DNA from: an uncultured Muribaculaceae bacterium
Lineage (GTDB): Bacteria; Bacteroidota; Bacteroidia; Bacteroidales; Muribaculaceae
Assembly (NCBI GenBank): GCA_910577355.1
Contig: CAJTMY010000016.1
Coordinates: 1-55,036 of the forward strand
DNA: 55,036 nt
Direction: 5' to 3'
Part shown: positions 53,611 to 55,036 of the stretch, piece by piece
Numbering within the stretch: the stretch's first letter is position 1
Layout: each line of letters begins with the position of its first letter
Position numbers and translations under genes: made by a program
The notes under the pieces: generated by a model
The model's input: the letters and a program-made list of their open reading frames with translations, nothing else
The model's database searches: none
What the model was told of the DNA's origin: nothing

Positions 53611-53661
53611 AGAGCCGCGTAGCGGTGACCCTCCGGTCTGGGAGTCGCAACTACGTCGCTC
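53611..53661. repeat. Palindromic repeat of the GAGCCG/CGGCTC family, copy 2
   Basis: AGAGCCGCGTAGCGGTGAC and GTCGCAACTACGTCGCTC are diverged arms corresponding to the better-paired copy at 24127-24179. The sequence just before it, GCCGGGCGAACAGTAGGC (53538-53555), also occurs next to that copy (24053-24070). Confidence 0.65.
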
Positions 53662-53729
53662 CATGTAAATTGGCGTTGTGCAATACCACAGCGGCGCTAC
53701 GCTTGCAGTGGCCTACTATTCGCCCGCCC

Positions 53730-53873
53730 CCTACGGGGTCTCTCCATGGCGGCAGGCGGACGCACGAGCCGTACGTCCCTACGGGGTCTCTCCATGGCGG
53801 CAGGCGGACGCGCGAGCCGTGCGTCCCTACGGGGTCTCTCCATGGCGGCAGGCGGACGCACGAGCCGTGCGTC
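53730..53873. repeat. Three tandem 48-bp repeats
   Basis: Units 53730-53777, 53778-53825 and 53826-53873 each start CCTACGGGGTCTCTCCATGG, continue CGGCAGGCGGACGC and end GAGCCGT(A/G)CGTC. They differ by two substitutions only. No spacers, so not CRISPR. The unit is a multiple of three, so frames stay open through it, but no real gene is seen. An A-block (53886-53915) lies between it and the end of the prenyl synthase gene. Confidence 0.9.
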
Positions 53874-53923
53874 CATACTTTTCAAGAATCCGTGGAAATC
53901 CGAGGAATCCGTGTGGCCGGTAA

Positions 53924-54898
53924 TCAGTATTCGCGGGCGATGATGTAGTCGAATATCTGCATCAGCGGCTCGGCGGCGTCGGGGCGGGGCAGGGTTGCGG
54001 CTACGGCGGCAGCTTCTCGGCGCAGCGCATCCATGCGGGCGCGGGCATAGTCGATACCGCCATTGTCGCGCGCATAGGCCTGCAGAGTGGCTATCTGGGT
54101 GTCGGTGAGCTGCTCGAGGGCGGCAAGGGCGTTCATGGCCTCGTGGTCGGGTGCCGACGCATCGAGCAGCACATGCAGCAGCGGCAGGGTTATCTTGCCT
54201 TCGCGGAGGTCGTTGCCGGTGGGCTTGCCCACCTTGTCGGCCTCGTAGTAGTCGAAGATGTCGTCGCGTATCTGGAAGCATAGTCCCAACAGCTCGGCGA
54301 TGCGCGAGAGCTTGGCGGTGCTGTTGTCATCGGCTCCGACGGCGTAGCAGCCCATCTGCGCGCAGGCCACAAAGAGCGATGCCGTCTTGAAATTAATGAT
54401 CTTGAAATAGGCTTCCTCGGTGAGGGTGTGCTCGCGGGCATTGTATATCTGGTCGATCTCGCCGAGCGACAGCAGCTTGCCCAATCGGCCTATCACCTCG
54501 ATGATGCGCATGTCGCCGGTGTCGATGGCGCGCTGCAGCGAGGTGGAGACGAAGAAGTCGCCTACGAGCACGGCTATATGATTGTCCCACACGGCATTGA
54601 TGGTGGGCTCGTTGCGGCGCAGCTTCGATTCGTCCACAACGTCGTCGTGAATCAGCGACGCGTTGTGCAGCAGCTCCACGGCTGCCGCTGCATCGAGCAC
54701 GCGCCGGTTGATGTCGCCGAACATGCGCGCGCACAGCATCACTATGATGGGGCGTATCTGCTTGCCTTTGCTTGTCAGGTACGACTCGATTACCGTATCC
54801 ATCAACGGATTGTCGGCGCGCAACTGAGTGCGGATAAGGTCGTTGAGGCGCACTAAGTCGGGGGCGATAATTGCTTTGATGGAGTCGAGTGAGGTCAT
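53924..54898 (-). CDS. Polyprenyl diphosphate synthase
   Basis: 324-residue all-helical trans-prenyltransferase. First aspartate-rich motif DDVVD at residues 85-89 (LIHDDVVDE) and second DDIFD at 212-216, with KGKQIRP for the isopentenyl diphosphate site. The residues before the first motif are small (HNASL), typical of long-chain products (C40 range) used for menaquinone side chains. Normal length. Single gene with a promoter directly upstream. Confidence 0.93.
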   Translation of the reverse strand: MTSLDSIKAIIAPDLVRLNDLIRTQLRADNPLMDTVIESYLTSKGKQIRPIIVMLCARMFGDINRRVLDAAAAVELLHNASLIHDDVVDESKLRRNEPTINAVWDNHIAVLVGDFFVSTSLQRAIDTGDMRIIEVIGRLGKLLSLGEIDQIYNAREHTLTEEAYFKIINFKTASLFVACAQMGCYAVGADDNSTAKLSRIAELLGLCFQIRDDIFDYYEADKVGKPTGNDLREGKITLPLLHVLLDASAPDHEAMNALAALEQLTDTQIATLQAYARDNGGIDYARARMDALRREAAAVAATLPRPDAAEPLMQIFDYIIAREY

Positions 54899-54917
54899 TA
54901 TTTTGCAAAATTTGGTG

Positions 54918-54948
54918 CAAAATTACGAAAATACTTCCATATCCCCAA
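54918..54948 (-). promoter_or_regulatory. Promoter of the polyprenyl synthase gene
   Basis: On the minus strand TTG (54946-54948), 20 nt, TAATTTTG (54918-54925), 20 nt before the ATG. A full consensus match. The remaining bases to 55036 show no gene. Confidence 0.7.
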
Positions 54949-55036
54949 CCCGCATGTCAAAAAGTTTCAGCGGGTGAGGGTTCGTAGGTTCAACTGGCAA
55001 GTGCAAAAATAGCGATTTGTTTGAAGAATTCGGTCT

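Noticed and set aside
53437..53664. Two 75-codon frames in the repeat-rich gap
   Set aside because: They consist of repeat sequence read through and have no independent coding signal.
53730..53873. CRISPR array
   Set aside because: The three units are directly adjacent with no spacers and there are no cas genes.

Overview
The window looks like the chromosome of a Bacteroidales bacterium, most likely Muribaculaceae-like. The evidence is GC-rich genes, Bacteroidetes-type promoters (TTG, about 20 nt, TAnnTTTG) in front of many genes, no Shine-Dalgarno signals, a Bacteroidetes-style division and cell-wall cluster with a PASTA-type transpeptidase, an LptE-SecG operon under a sigma-54 activator, and PCMD and DUF1573 envelope proteins. 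No ribosomal RNA operon, integrase or complete insertion sequence is visible.

Region 1 (1-18.3 kb, minus strand) is one long co-directional run. It starts at rsmH and continues ftsL-like, PASTA transpeptidase (ftsI), murE, mraY, murD, ftsW, murG, murC, ftsQ, ftsA, ftsZ, then a cysteine-free sirtuin, rbfA, a LolE-type permease and a radical SAM protein. mraZ, usually first in dcw clusters, is absent. Region 2 (18.3-24.5 kb) holds a large mosaic surface lipoprotein and a YhcG/PD-(D/E)XK nuclease gene broken by one TGG-to-TGA change, embedded in interspersed palindromic repeats. Region 3 (24.4-31.1 kb) is housekeeping: acyltransferase, sigma-54 activator, lptE, a helical protein, secG, a U32 family protein and a secreted GH13 glycosidase.

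Region 4 (31.1-38.8 kb) is the most unusual part. A promoter is followed by about 330 nt of highly foldable, apparently non-coding sequence, then a tight run of twelve small genes. The recognisable ones encode a TerB-like protein, an inner-membrane OmpA-domain protein with a cytosolic head, a two-helix membrane protein, a DUF1232/YkvA protein and a voltage-sensor ion channel lacking the TxGYG filter. Several cytosolic members share two domains I cannot assign to a named family. I propose it as a candidate undescribed membrane-linked stress or defence module; the function is inference.

Region 5 (38.9-55 kb) has PCMD and DUF1573 exported proteins, divergent ispF and polA (3'-5' exonuclease motifs degenerate), recO, two identical tRNA-Glu genes flanking rpsT, a cysteine-rich Spy-like protein, an acyl-CoA synthetase, three secreted proteins with a common C-terminal sorting-like motif, and a polyprenyl diphosphate synthase. 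The intergenic spaces carry several families of palindromic repeats, many placed directly beside promoters.
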